From Nonomuraea pusilla (GTDB lineage Bacteria > Actinomycetota > Actinomycetes > Streptosporangiales > Streptosporangiaceae), in contig NZ_FOBF01000003.1 of NCBI RefSeq assembly GCF_900109355.1, positions 496,001-560,000 on the forward strand: a DNA stretch of 64,000 bases, given 5' to 3'. Shown one piece after another: positions 1 to 8,298 of the stretch (position 1 is its first letter; each line of letters begins with the position of its first letter). Under the pieces are notes generated by a model that was given only the letters and a program-made list of their open reading frames with translations, had not been told where the DNA came from and searched no databases. Made by a program: the position numbers and the translations under genes.

Positions 1-390
1 GGGCTTGGCCTGGAAGTACATGCGCAGCCTGGAGACGCCGTCGGGGTGGTCGACGGCGACCTCGTCGCACAGCTGCCTGATGATCCACAGACCGTAGCCG
101 CGGGCCGCGGGCGGGGGCGCGCTGGCGTGCCGGTACAGGTGCGCGGAGGTCAGCGTGCCGGCCCGGTCGAGGACGTCCACCCGGATGCCCTGGCCGTCGG
201 CTCCGAGGACGACGGCGCCCGCGCCGCCGCCGTGCTCCAGGACGTTGTCGGCGGCCTCGTTGACCGCGAGCACCAGGTCCTGTAACCGGGGCCCGGAGAA
301 CCCGGCGTCCGCCGCGAAGGCGCTGACGCGCTCACGCAGCAGGCCCAGATCCCAGGTGATCGGGCACCGTAGTTCTGACTCCTCGCCCAT
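1..390 (-). CDS. Anti-sigma-type ATP-binding protein (3' end cut by window edge)
   Basis: A histidine-kinase-like ATPase of the small serine-kinase/anti-sigma type (HATPase_c_2). The N box NEAADNVLEHGG lies at residues 44-55, a D-x-A-G segment (LDRAG) near 74-78 and a glycine motif GYGLWII near 98-104, the usual order for RsbW/SpoIIAB-like proteins. No membrane or sensor domain is visible, so it probably acts in the cytoplasm by binding or phosphorylating a partner such as an anti-anti-sigma factor. The ATG at 390 is preferred because GGAG sits six bases upstream; an in-frame ATG at 396 overlaps that site. The reading frame is still open at base 1, so the C-terminus is missing. Family assignment is firm; the regulated sigma factor is unknown. 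Confidence 0.85.
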   Translation of the reverse strand, partial: MGEESELRCPITWDLGLLRERVSAFAADAGFSGPRLQDLVLAVNEAADNVLEHGGGAGAVVLGADGQGIRVDVLDRAGTLTSAHLYRHASAPPPAARGYGLWIIRQLCDEVAVDHPDGVSRLRMYFQAKP

Positions 391-804
391 GCTCATCTCC
401 TGCCAGGAACCGGCCCAGGCGGGAACTGCCCGCTGCTCGGCGCCGCATGCGCCCAGCTCCCCTGACCGCGCCTTTTCCGTGAGGGGCAGGCCGCCGTCGT
501 ACCTTCCCAGGGAGAGGCGAGCATATCCGATGCGGGTCACGACGAGGCCGGCTGGCCGCGTGCCGCCCGCGAGGCCTGCACGGCCGCCGTGGCGACGACG
601 ATCGCCGAGGCACTGCCCGGCAGCGCCCCCGAGAGCCCCACCGCCGCCTCGGCCGGCCCGGCGAGCGCGGCGCCGGAAAAAATCTTGGAAAAAGATGCGG
701 GCGTCTGTCGAATCGGCGCCGGGCCGTTCGAAGCGTACGTGAAGGGCCGCGAGGAGCACCCCGAGCGCCCCAGGCACGACGAGCACGAGCACGAGGAGAA
801 GGCC
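391..804. other. Intergenic region with no supported gene
   Basis: About 400 bases between two divergently oriented genes. Open frames run through it, including one in frame with the downstream small membrane protein, but they lack convincing ribosome binding sites and recognisable motifs. It should contain the promoters of both flanking genes; I cannot place them with confidence. Confidence 0.4.
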
Positions 805-1038
805 ATGACGCAGCAGATGACAGCCCCTGGGCGAGTCGCCGCCGCCGAGCGCCTTACGGGATGGGCGCTCTGCTCCCGCCTGAGCGGCGCGCTGTTCCTC
901 GCGGCCTTCGCCGCCGTCTCCACCGGGGCGGGCGCGGTCTGGGCCGACCTGGCGTTCACCGCCGGTGTTGTGATCATCTGGGCCTGGTTCTCGGCCGTGT
1001 CGCCGCACCTCTACCGGCGCGTCCCGTCCCACCACTGA
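805..1038 (+). CDS. Small membrane protein, unknown function
   Basis: A 77-residue protein with two hydrophobic stretches, roughly residues 25-45 and 50-65, separated by a short loop, and a charged C-terminal end (YRRVPSHH). This suggests a small two-pass inner-membrane protein. The ATG at 805 is chosen because GAGGAG lies seven bases upstream; an in-frame ATG at 589 would add a low-complexity Ala/Pro/Glu segment with no ribosome binding site and is considered unlikely. It precedes the DGPF gene by 40 bases on the same strand and might be co-transcribed with it. I do not recognise the family and assign no function. Confidence 0.6.
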   Translation: MTQQMTAPGRVAAAERLTGWALCSRLSGALFLAAFAAVSTGAGAVWADLAFTAGVVIIWAWFSAVSPHLYRRVPSHH

Positions 1039-1078
1039 CCCGACAACCGTAACGAAATAACCCATCGAAGGAGAGACC

Positions 1079-1447
1079 ATGCGTTACATGCTGATTCTCA
1101 GGGCCATCGACGTGCCGAACACCCCGCCGCCCGCCGAGCTCATGGAGGCCATCGCCAAGCTGGGCGAGGAGGCCGGCAGGGCGGGCGCGCTGCTCGACAC
1201 CGCGGGCCTGGCGCCCAGCGCGCAGGGCGCCAGGGTCGAGGTGAGCGGCGGGAAGCTGAGCGTCACCGACGGGCCGTTCGCCGAGGCCAAGGAGCTCGTG
1301 AGCTACGCGCTCTTCCAGGTCAGGTCGAAGGAGGAGGCGGTCGAGTGGGCCTCGCGCTTCCTCAGGCTGCACCGCGACCTGTGGGAGGGCTGGGAGGGCG
1401 AGGCCGACGTCCTGCGCGTCTTCGGCCCCCAGGACCTGCCCGCCTGA
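1079..1447 (+). CDS. DGPF/YCII-domain protein paired with ECF sigma factor
   Basis: A 122-residue YCII-related protein of the DGPF group. It carries the diagnostic TDGPFAEAKELV segment near residues 62-73, followed by the EEAVEWASRF helix. GAAGGAGAGACC precedes the ATG. Genes of this group sit beside ECF sigma factors of the ECF42 type in many actinobacteria, and the next gene is exactly such a sigma factor, 122 bases downstream on the same strand. The biochemical role of DGPF proteins is not settled; they may form ferredoxin-like dimers that bind a small ligand or act within the sigma regulatory circuit. Family and pairing are clear, function inferred only. Confidence 0.9.
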   Translation: MRYMLILRAIDVPNTPPPAELMEAIAKLGEEAGRAGALLDTAGLAPSAQGARVEVSGGKLSVTDGPFAEAKELVSYALFQVRSKEEAVEWASRFLRLHRDLWEGWEGEADVLRVFGPQDLPA

Positions 1448-1569
1448 CGGCGCGGAGCCCGCCGAGAACCGCCGCCCCCGCCGGGACCTCCGGCCGGGGC
1501 GGCGGTTTCGCGTCCGGAGACTGCCCGAAAGGTACCGTACGCGCCTTCGAGGTGGTTGGATCGGTGCCC

Positions 1570-2820
1570 ATGACGGAGCGCGATCCCCGGCGAGTGGTGG
1601 AGGCGGTCTGGCGGATCGAGTCGGCGCGGGTGATCGCGGCGCTCGCCCGCATGCTGCACGACGTCGGCCTGGCCGAGGAGCTGGCGCAGGACGCCCTCGT
1701 CCTCGCCCTGGAGCAGTGGCCGCGCACCGGCGTCCCCGGCAACCCGGGCGGCTGGCTGATGCTCACGGCCAAGCACCGCGCCCTCGACCTGATCCGACGC
1801 AGGGCGACGTACGAACGCAAGCTCGAAGAGGTCGGCCGCGACATGGAGATCCGTCAGGAGGCGGCCGAGGCCGAGCTGGACGACGCGCTCGACGACCACG
1901 TCGGCGACGACCTGCTGCGGCTGATCTTCACCACCTGCCATCCCGTGCTGCCCGCGGAGGGACGGGTGGCGCTCACCCTCCGCCTGCTGTGCGGCCTGAC
2001 GACCGAGGAGATCGCGCGGGCCTTCCTCGTGCCCGAGCCGACCGCCGGCCAGCGCGTCTTCCGCGCCAAGCGCACCCTGGCCGACAAGCGGGTGCCGATC
2101 GAGCTGCCGCCGCCGCCGGAGCTGCCGCAGCGCCTGGCGTCGGTGCTGGAGGTCGTCTACCTCGTCTTCAACGAGGGCTACGCCGCCACCGCCGGCGACG
2201 ACTGGATGCGCCCGTCGCTGTGCGAGGAGGCGCTGCGCCTCGGCCGCCTCCTCGCCGCCCTCATGCCGGGCGAGGCGGAGGTCCACGGCCTCGTCGCCCT
2301 GATGGAGCTGCAGGCGTCCCGCATCCCGGCCAGGACCGGCGCGGACGGCGAACCCGTCCTCCTGCTCGACCAGGACCGCGGCCGGTGGGACCGGCTGCTC
2401 GTCCGCCGGGGCCTCGAGGCGCTGGAGCGCGCGCGGGCGCTGGGGGCGTTCGGGCCGTACTGCCTGCAGGCGGCGATCGCCGCCTGTCACGCGCGCGCCG
2501 CCGCACCCGAGGACACCGACTGGGAGCGGGTCGCCGCCCTGTACCGGGTGCTCGTCCACGTCGCGCCCTCCCCCGTCGTGGAGCTGAACCGCGCGGTGGC
2601 GGTGGCCATGGCGTACGGGCCGGAACGCGGCCTGGAGATCGTGGACGGCCTGCTGGACGAGCGCGCGCTCAAGGGCTACCCGCAGCTCCCCGCGGTGCGC
2701 GGCGACCTGCTGGACAGGCTCGGCCGGCACGACGAGGCCCGCGCCGAGTTCGGGAGGGCCGCCCGGCTCACCCGCAACGCCCGCGAACGCGCCCTCTTCC
2801 TGTCCCGAGCGGGCGGATAG
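1570..2820 (+). CDS. ECF42-type RNA polymerase sigma factor with C-terminal extension
   Basis: A 416-residue sigma-70 family protein, about twice the length of a simple ECF sigma. Region 2 spans roughly residues 15-75 (including GWLMLTAKHRALDLIRRR) and region 4 roughly 130-175 (LTTEEIARAFLVPEPTAGQR). From about residue 190 a helical, TPR-like extension follows, ending with repeats such as RLGRHDEARAEFGRAARLTRN. This architecture next to a DGPF gene defines ECF42, a group without a classical anti-sigma factor whose C-terminal extension is thought to control activity. ATG at 1570 is used; GTG at 1564 in the same frame is an alternative. Regulator identity firm, regulon unknown. Confidence 0.9.
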   Translation: MTERDPRRVVEAVWRIESARVIAALARMLHDVGLAEELAQDALVLALEQWPRTGVPGNPGGWLMLTAKHRALDLIRRRATYERKLEEVGRDMEIRQEAAEAELDDALDDHVGDDLLRLIFTTCHPVLPAEGRVALTLRLLCGLTTEEIARAFLVPEPTAGQRVFRAKRTLADKRVPIELPPPPELPQRLASVLEVVYLVFNEGYAATAGDDWMRPSLCEEALRLGRLLAALMPGEAEVHGLVALMELQASRIPARTGADGEPVLLLDQDRGRWDRLLVRRGLEALERARALGAFGPYCLQAAIAACHARAAAPEDTDWERVAALYRVLVHVAPSPVVELNRAVAVAMAYGPERGLEIVDGLLDERALKGYPQLPAVRGDLLDRLGRHDEARAEFGRAARLTRNARERALFLSRAGG

Positions 2821-2868
2821 CACGCCCCGGCGCGGTCGGGCACGCGGCGCCGTACCGGGCGGACGGAC

Positions 2869-4089
2869 TCAGGCGGGCGACGCCGCGAGCGCGGTGAGGC
2901 GGGCGACGGCGGCGGCGACGCCGTCCTCGGCGGAGAGGCGGGCGGCGAGCGCGCGGGCCGCCGGGGCCAGCTCCCCGGCGGCGTCGATCGCGCCGGCCAG
3001 CCGCCCGGCGGTGAGCCTCCCGGCGACGGGGGCCGAGGCCACGCCGGCGCGGTGCAGCCGGTCGGCCCAGAACGGCTGGTCTCCGAGGAACGGCCGCACG
3101 ACCTGCGGGACGCCCGCGCGCAGCGCCGCCGCGACCGTGCCGGCACCCCCGTGGTGCACGGCGACCGCCACGCGCGGCAGGAGCCAGTCGTGCGGAGCCT
3201 CCTCGATCGCCAGGACGTCGTCCCCCAGCGTGCCAGGGCGCAGGGCGCCCCACCCGGTGGCCAGCACGGCCCGCCGCCCGGCCAGGCGCACGGCCTCCAG
3301 CACGGCGGCGGTCAGCCTCTCCGGGTCGCGGCCCACCGAGCTGCCGAACCCGACGTAGACCGGCGGCTCGCCCTCCTCCAGGAACCTGGCCAGCCGCTCC
3401 GGCGGCGTCCACCCGCCGGGCGCGGGCATCGTCCAGAACCCCAGCGGACGCGCCCGCTCGGGCCAGTCATCGGGCGCCGGCAGCAGGAGCGGGCTCCACG
3501 CCGACAGCACCGGGCCCTCCTCGACCAGGTCGGCCAGCGGCCGGAACCCGCCCTCCAGGCGGAGCGCCTCGGCCCGCCACGCCCGCACCATGCCGCGGTA
3601 CGGCGCCTCGACCGCCGACGTGACCCGCCAGCTCGCCCTGTTGAGCGCGCGCGGCACCCGGAACGGCAGGATGGGCGAGGGGAACGCCGCCGTCGGCAGG
3701 TAGAGCGGCAGCAGCAGGCCGGCGACCGCGGGGACGCCCAGTTTCTCCGCCACGTACGGCCCGCCCAGCGACTTCGGGTGGTACACGACCACGTCGGCCG
3801 GCCCGTCGGCCAGCGCCGCCTCGTCGTCGAGGAGCCGGCGCAGCATCGGCTTCACCGCCCGCGCGCCGGCGACGGCCGCCCGCACGCCCTGCCCCTTCGC
3901 CGCGTCCTGCGCCCGGAGCAGCTCATCCGAGAGCGGGACGAACTCGACCCCGTGCCCGGTGGCGAGCGGCTCGAAGCGGCGGGGCGCCGCCAGCACGGGC
4001 CGGTGCCCGGCGGCGCGCAGGCCGAGCGCCAGCGCCAGGTACGGCTGGACGTCGCCGCGGCTGCCCACCGTGATCAGCAACGGTCTCAT
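2869..4089 (-). CDS. Glycosyltransferase, sterol/macrolide UDP-sugar transferase type
   Basis: A 406-residue GT-B fold nucleotide-sugar glycosyltransferase. The N-terminal GSRGDVQPYLALALGLRAAG segment near residue 9 and the C-terminal donor-binding motif HHGGAGTVAAALRAGVP around residue 310-330 place it with sterol 3-beta-glucosyltransferases and antibiotic glycosyltransferases. No signal peptide is seen, so it should act in the cytoplasm on a small hydrophobic acceptor; acceptor and sugar are not predictable. It starts inside the stop codon of the upstream MarR-like regulator (ATGA overlap), so the two are translationally coupled. The pairing suggests an inducible detoxifying or resistance glycosylation under the palindrome at 4554-4579; that role is inference. 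Confidence 0.85.
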   Translation of the reverse strand: MRPLLITVGSRGDVQPYLALALGLRAAGHRPVLAAPRRFEPLATGHGVEFVPLSDELLRAQDAAKGQGVRAAVAGARAVKPMLRRLLDDEAALADGPADVVVYHPKSLGGPYVAEKLGVPAVAGLLLPLYLPTAAFPSPILPFRVPRALNRASWRVTSAVEAPYRGMVRAWRAEALRLEGGFRPLADLVEEGPVLSAWSPLLLPAPDDWPERARPLGFWTMPAPGGWTPPERLARFLEEGEPPVYVGFGSSVGRDPERLTAAVLEAVRLAGRRAVLATGWGALRPGTLGDDVLAIEEAPHDWLLPRVAVAVHHGGAGTVAAALRAGVPQVVRPFLGDQPFWADRLHRAGVASAPVAGRLTAGRLAGAIDAAGELAPAARALAARLSAEDGVAAAVARLTALAASPA

Positions 4090-4538
4090 CGCTCGCCCTT
4101 CAGCTCGTCCCACTCGTCGAGCAGGCGCGGGAAGCGGTCCATCATGAACGCGTACATGTCGCGCATGAGCTCCAGCCGGCGCCGGCGCGCGGGATCGTCG
4201 CCGACCGCGGCCAGCCCCTGCTCGGCCAGAGCGCGGAAGCTCTCGAGCTCGGCCATCTTCGCGCGGAAGGCGCGGGCGAAGACGTCCTCGGCCAGCCGGT
4301 AGCGGTCGCGCCGCTCCCCGCGCACCCGGAACCGCTCGACCAGACCGGCCTGTTCGAGCTGCCGGAGCGCGACACTCATGCTGCTCTTGGCCACCGCCAG
4401 GGCCTCGGCCAGCTCCGGCGCGTCCGCGCTGCCGGCCTCGGCGGCGAGCAGCCACCCCATGACCCGGCCGGCGGTACGACTCAACCCGAGCCTCTCGTAG
4501 AAGAGCCCGGCATCTTCGACGAACAGATCGACACTCAC
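4086..4538 (-). CDS. MarR/GbsR-like transcriptional regulator
   Basis: A 150-residue winged-helix regulator. The helix-turn-helix region spans about residues 30-80, including ELAEALAVAKSSMSVALRQL, followed by a wing (RVRGERRDRYRL) and a C-terminal helical dimerisation part. This layout fits GbsR/MarR proteins. The GTG at 4538 is chosen because an upstream extension would cover the operator palindrome. It overlaps the glycosyltransferase start by four bases, so one transcript is likely. Autoregulation is likely given the perfect 12-base inverted repeat 16 bases upstream; in this family repression is typically relieved by a small molecule, here unknown. Confidence 0.85.
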   Translation of the reverse strand: MSVDLFVEDAGLFYERLGLSRTAGRVMGWLLAAEAGSADAPELAEALAVAKSSMSVALRQLEQAGLVERFRVRGERRDRYRLAEDVFARAFRAKMAELESFRALAEQGLAAVGDDPARRRRLELMRDMYAFMMDRFPRLLDEWDELKGER

Positions 4539-4553
4539 GACAGCAGCATATCG

Positions 4554-4579
4554 GACTGTTCGGATAGATCCGAACAGTC
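4554..4579. promoter_or_regulatory. Perfect 12-bp inverted-repeat operator upstream of MarR-glycosyltransferase operon
   Basis: GACTGTTCGGAT, two-base spacer AG, then ATCCGAACAGTC: a perfect 26-base dyad centred about 28 bases before the GTG of the MarR-like gene. On the minus strand a GATATG-like -10 element lies between the dyad and the start codon, so a bound repressor would block the promoter. Being autoregulated by the adjacent regulator is an inference from position and symmetry. Confidence 0.75.
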
Positions 4580-4773
4580 GGACCTGAGCTGTGCACGGAA
4601 CCTGCCCGTCCGTACCGCGCGGCGCGCACTCCCCCGGCACCCGCGGTAGCGTCAGGACAGGTCGCCCGTGTGGCGACGTGACGTCGTCCCTGCTGCGCGT
4701 CGGAGGTGATCACGGTGCATCCGGTCTCATGACGGCCCCAACCCGGGGCGTCACGGAGCCGAAAGGTGACCGT

Positions 4774-5073
4774 ATGAGCAAGACCGACAAGACCCGGCCC
4801 TGGTGGGTGCGCATCGCCGACGCGCCGATGGTGACCTGCGTACCGGCGCACGACCACCGGTTCGCGCCGTGCACGCTGCCCGACGAGATCACCGCGGACA
4901 GCGCGTCCCTGAACCCCCGCCCGAGCGGCTGCCACTGGCGCGCCACCGCCTCCTACCTGTGCGACGGCGGGCTCAGCGGCGGCCGCGAGTGGAACCTCAT
5001 CCGCCGCGAGGAACGCCGCCGCGACCGCCACCGGGCACGCCGCGAACTGCGCGCCTACCGCGGCGAAGACTGA
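4774..5073 (+). CDS. Conserved hypothetical protein with four cysteines
   Basis: A 99-residue protein with a conserved-looking N-terminal core (KTRPWWVRIADAPMVTC) and cysteines in VTC, PCTLP, GCHW and LCDGG contexts, interspersed with histidines (AHDHR). The spacing could support metal binding, but I recognise no named domain. The last 30 residues are strongly basic (EERRRDRHRARRELR). The ATG at 4774 has AAAGG eight bases upstream; the open frame extends upstream without a good site. Similar short proteins occur in several actinobacteria from memory. No function is assigned. Confidence 0.65.
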   Translation: MSKTDKTRPWWVRIADAPMVTCVPAHDHRFAPCTLPDEITADSASLNPRPSGCHWRATASYLCDGGLSGGREWNLIRREERRRDRHRARRELRAYRGED

Positions 5074-5149
5074 AGGAAGGCACACCGCGAGACCACACGG
5101 CCACGGCGGCGTGCCGGGCGAAGACCCGCGCCGCCGCCCCCGTACCCGG

Positions 5150-5479
5150 TCAGGGCCGTACGCGTTCGATCTCGATGGCGAGCACGCCGAGCGCCTCCTT
5201 CTCGGGCGGATATATGTGGCGGACGGCGTCCAGCTGCTCGTCACGGGCGGCGTCCGGGTTGACCCGCTCCACCCCCTCGGCGTCGAGCAGCTCCTCGAAG
5301 TCCGCATGGCGGGCGACCCGGACGACGCGGGTGAGCACCTGGTCCTGCCCGCACACGAACCGGATCAGGTCACCCGCCGCGAGCCCGCGAACCTTCGGAG
5401 AGAGAACGCGCACCTCAACAGTCTTCCGCCCGTCCGCGACCAACTCGAAGTACGGCCGCGACAGCCGCATCTCACGCAC
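5150..5479 (-). CDS. ASCH/PUA-like domain protein
   Basis: A 109-residue single-domain protein resembling ASCH domains: an N-terminal strand-helix (LSRPYFELVADGRKTVEVRV), the GD-x-IRF strand (AAGDLIRFVCG) near residues 35-45, and a C-terminal EALGVLAIEIERV strand. ASCH domains have a PUA-like beta-barrel and are thought to bind RNA or act in RNA-linked regulation or base modification; no catalytic residue can be assigned here. GTG at 5479 is used with GGGAGGGGAGG about nine bases upstream; an in-frame ATG at 5470 is possible. It stands alone between a convergent small gene and a pseudogene. Confidence 0.75.
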   Translation of the reverse strand: MREMRLSRPYFELVADGRKTVEVRVLSPKVRGLAAGDLIRFVCGQDQVLTRVVRVARHADFEELLDAEGVERVNPDAARDEQLDAVRHIYPPEKEALGVLAIEIERVRP

Positions 5480-5620
5480 GTACCACAGCCTCCCCTCCCA
5501 GGAGACGTGCGAATCCCCCGAGCCGGTCGCGGCACCGAACGCCGCCGCTCGCCCGCCGGGGTGGACGTCGTCCGCGTGCCGGCTCTGCGCGCGAGCACGG
5601 GGCTGGCGATCAGCGGAAGA

Positions 5621-6117
5621 TCAGCGGAACTCGCCGGCGTGCTCCCGCGCCCACTGGGCGAACCCGCGCACCGGCACGCCCGTGATCCGCTCGACGGTGT
5701 CGGTGACCAGCTCCGACCGGGAGCGCGCGATGGCGGCCAGCAGTGCCTCCCCCAACGCCGGCGGGCGACCGTCGGCCCGCATCCGCCGCCGCGCCTCCCC
5801 GGCCGGCACCCCTCGAACCGCAGCGGGCGCCCCAGCGCCTCGCCGAGCAGCCGCACCTGGTCGGCCCTGGTCAGGACCTGCGGCCCGGTCAGCACATGGG
5901 TGGCTCCCATGTCGACGGCGGCGGAAGGGCCGAGGCCGGCGCCGGGGTTGGCCGCGCAGGCGGCGAGGAACGCGAGCGCTTCGGTCATGATCTGGTCGGC
6001 CTGGCGGGCGTGCTCGGGATGGTCCTCGCTGATCCGGGCGGCCAGCCTGTCGAACAGGGCGGGCGTGACCAGCGTGCGGGGGTCGGCCAGGGTGGGGCGT
6101 TCGATCGTGACGCTCAT
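5621..6117 (-). pseudogene. Chimeric pseudogene: GRDP-like N-terminus joined to NmrA-like C-terminus, frameshifted
   Basis: The ATG at 6117 begins a segment (MSVTIERPTLADPRTLVTPALFDRL...) typical of actinobacterial glycine-rich-domain-containing proteins, which normally continue as VDIGWHTFLL. Here, after PSAAVDMG, it continues directly into the C-terminal part of an NmrA/NAD(P)-binding protein (LTGPQVLTRADQVRLLGEAL). Near 5810 the frame breaks at GAGGGGTGCC; removing one G restores PAGEARRRM and the normal NmrA ending FAQWAREHAGEF, with a stop at 5621. So an internal deletion fused two genes and a later one-base insertion broke the product. A sequencing error could explain the frameshift but not the fusion. 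Confidence 0.7.
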
Positions 6118-6364
6118 CTCGTCCTCCGAGCGATCGTGCCTCCGCGGTTTGGGAGGCGTGCTCTCACGATGGCCGCGCACCCCGCGCGTGGTCATTGACG
6201 GCGCCGGCGGCGCTCATTGAGGGTCTGCCGTCAATCATGGGGGTAGGGCCTGCACGGAAAGTGCCGATGCCGCTACAACGCATCCAGGTGTTCGCGAGTC
6301 GTGGCGGCCCCGTGGGGCAGATCACCAGGTCAAGGCGTGCACAGATCCAGCGCGAGGCGATGAG

Positions 6365-6960
6365 GTGCACGCAGCCCGCGCCCACCTCGCCCTCGCCGCC
6401 TCCCTCGGTGAGCGCACCGGAGACACTCGGCTGGCCGCGTGGGCGCTCCCGAGCACAGAGCATGCTCGCCCGCTACGCGCCGCGACCTTGACGCCTCGCT
6501 CTCCTACGACCAGGCCGCGCCCCGACGCCACTCGTACGGGCCCAGCTTCTCGGATGGGCGGTGCTGCCGTCGCTCGCCCTGCTCGGGCGACTTCCGGAGG
6601 CTGAGCGTGCCCTCGGCGAGGCCACGACAGCCCTCAGCGGATGCGAGGAGGAGCCGGGACGCTTCGGCTTCGACGTCGCGGAGCTCGCCCTGCATGAGGC
6701 TGAGGCGTGGCTGGCGCTCGGCCGGACCGACCGTGCGGCCACACGGGCGGAGGCATCCGCCGCGGCCTGCGTGCCATGGACGCCGGGTCGGGCTGCGGCC
6801 ACGCTCACGCCCGCCCAGGCGGAGGCCCCGGGGCAGCCGGGCGGCTCCGCGGCGCGGGCTCTCGACGTGCTGGAGCGCATCCCCGCTGCCCGGCTGAGGT
6901 CTACCTCCCGTGACCGTCTCAAGGTCCTCGTGGAGCATCGTCAGTTGTCTATGCCCGGGT
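6365..6960 (+). pseudogene. Decayed TPR-containing Xre-type regulator (C-terminal remnant)
   Basis: Three successive reading frames carry consecutive pieces that resemble the C-terminal helical repeat domain of actinobacterial Xre-family regulators: AHLALAASLGERTGDTRLAAWAL near 6380-6445, RDLDASLSYDQAA near 6485-6525, and LLGWAVLPSLALLGRLPEAERAL from about 6545, ending LERIPAARLRSTSRDRLKVL near 6930. At least two frameshifts separate them, no helix-turn-helix part remains upstream, and the normal C-terminus is missing where it abuts the methyltransferase stop codon at 6973. It is best read as a remnant without function. The 250 bases before it (6118-6364) show no gene. Confidence 0.6.
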
Positions 6961-6972
6961 CAGAGCTGCAGG

Positions 6973-8223
6973 CTAACTCCGGGCCAGCAGCGCCACGCAC
7001 TCCACGTGGTGGGTCATCGGGAAGGCGTCGAAGGCGCGGAGGTCGGTGAGGGGGTAGCCGAGGGCGGCGAACCAGGACAGGTCGCGGGCGAGGGTGGCCG
7101 GGTCGCAGGAGACGTACACGATGCGGGTGGCGTCGAGCGAGGCGACGCGTTCGACCACCTCGCGGCCGAGCCCGGCGCGGGGCGGGTCGACGACGACGAG
7201 GTCGGCGCGTTCGATCTGGAGGCGGTCGAGGCCCTCCTCGACGCGCCCGCGCTCGACGCGGACCTGCGGCAGGTCGCGCAGGTTGGCGCGGGCGTCGCGG
7301 ACGGCGGCGGCGTCGGACTCCAGCCCGAGGACGGCGCCCTCGGGCCCCACGGCCTCGGCGAGCCCGGCCGCGAACAGGCCGACCCCGCAGTAGAGGTCGA
7401 GCGCCCACTCCCCCGGTTCGGGCGCCGCGTACGCGAGCACCGCGTCGAGGAGGGTCTCCGCGGCGCCGGGGTGCACCTGCCAGAAGCCGCTGCCCGCCAC
7501 GCGGAACTCGCGCTCGCCCACCCGTTCGCGCAGCGTGCCGGTGCCGCGCCTGGGCACGGTGCGTCCCTTGCCCTGGTCGAGCAGGATGGACGCGGGCGTG
7601 TCGAGGTCGGGCACCTCCACGCCGCGGCGCGGCCTGGGCGTGACGACGACGGCGTGGTCGCCGCCTGACGAGGCGATCACCTCGACGCCGGCGGCGCCGG
7701 GCCAGGCGCGCGTCTCGGCGCCGACGGCCTCCACCTCGGGGTGGGCGATGAGGCAGGCGTCGACGGGCTGGATGTCGTGGGAGCGGTGCTTGCGCAGGCC
7801 CACGACGCCGTCGGGCCGGACGGCGAACTGGACGCGGGTGCGCCAGCCGAGGCCGTCGGCGGCGCCCGGCACCTCCTCGACGACGATCTCGCGCTCGATG
7901 CCGGCGAGCCGCCGCAGTTGTTCGGCGACGACGTCGGCCTTGAGCCGCCGCTGCGCCTCCAGCGACGCGTGCTGCCAGTCGCAGCCGCCGCAGCGGCCGG
8001 GCCCGGCGTACGGGCAGGGCGGGACGACCCGGTCGGGCGACGGTTCGAGGATCTCCACGGCGTCGGCCCGCAGGAACCGGCTGGTCTCCTCGGTGACGCG
8101 GGCGACCACCCGCTCGCCGGGCAGCGCGTGCCGGACGAAGACCACGCGCCCTTCGTGGCGTGCCACGCACCAGCCGCCGTGCGCGACCGGCCCAACCGTC
8201 AGCTCCAGAGATGCCTGATTCAC
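6973..8223 (-). CDS. TrmA/RlmD-family 23S rRNA (uracil-5-)-methyltransferase
   Basis: A 416-residue SAM-dependent RNA m5U methyltransferase. An N-terminal TRAM-like domain (residues 1-60) precedes a cysteine cluster CPYAGPGRCGGC at about 69-80, which with Cys near 158 should bind an iron-sulfur cluster as in RlmD. The Rossmann SAM site LDLYCGVGLFA lies near 268, DPPRAGLG near 345 and the catalytic YVSCDPATLARDL near 370-382. It would methylate a uridine in 23S rRNA or tRNA. Start is GTG at 8223. The neighbouring permease and TrkA genes match the order of Mycobacterium tuberculosis Rv2689c-Rv2692, supporting orthology. The target base is not determinable. Confidence 0.9.
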   Translation of the reverse strand: MNQASLELTVGPVAHGGWCVARHEGRVVFVRHALPGERVVARVTEETSRFLRADAVEILEPSPDRVVPPCPYAGPGRCGGCDWQHASLEAQRRLKADVVAEQLRRLAGIEREIVVEEVPGAADGLGWRTRVQFAVRPDGVVGLRKHRSHDIQPVDACLIAHPEVEAVGAETRAWPGAAGVEVIASSGGDHAVVVTPRPRRGVEVPDLDTPASILLDQGKGRTVPRRGTGTLRERVGEREFRVAGSGFWQVHPGAAETLLDAVLAYAAPEPGEWALDLYCGVGLFAAGLAEAVGPEGAVLGLESDAAAVRDARANLRDLPQVRVERGRVEEGLDRLQIERADLVVVDPPRAGLGREVVERVASLDATRIVYVSCDPATLARDLSWFAALGYPLTDLRAFDAFPMTHHVECVALLARS

Positions 8224-8298
8224 ACCGACACCCTATGCCCACCGCGTGCCCTGACCTGCCGGACCGCGGTCCGCCTTGATCGACTACCCTTGGTGCCC

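Noticed and set aside
2869..5307. A single 812-residue minus-strand frame covering glycosyltransferase and regulator region
   Set aside because: The upstream part lacks homology and overlaps the MarR-like gene and a convergent gene; the true glycosyltransferase start is the ATG at 4089 coupled to the regulator.
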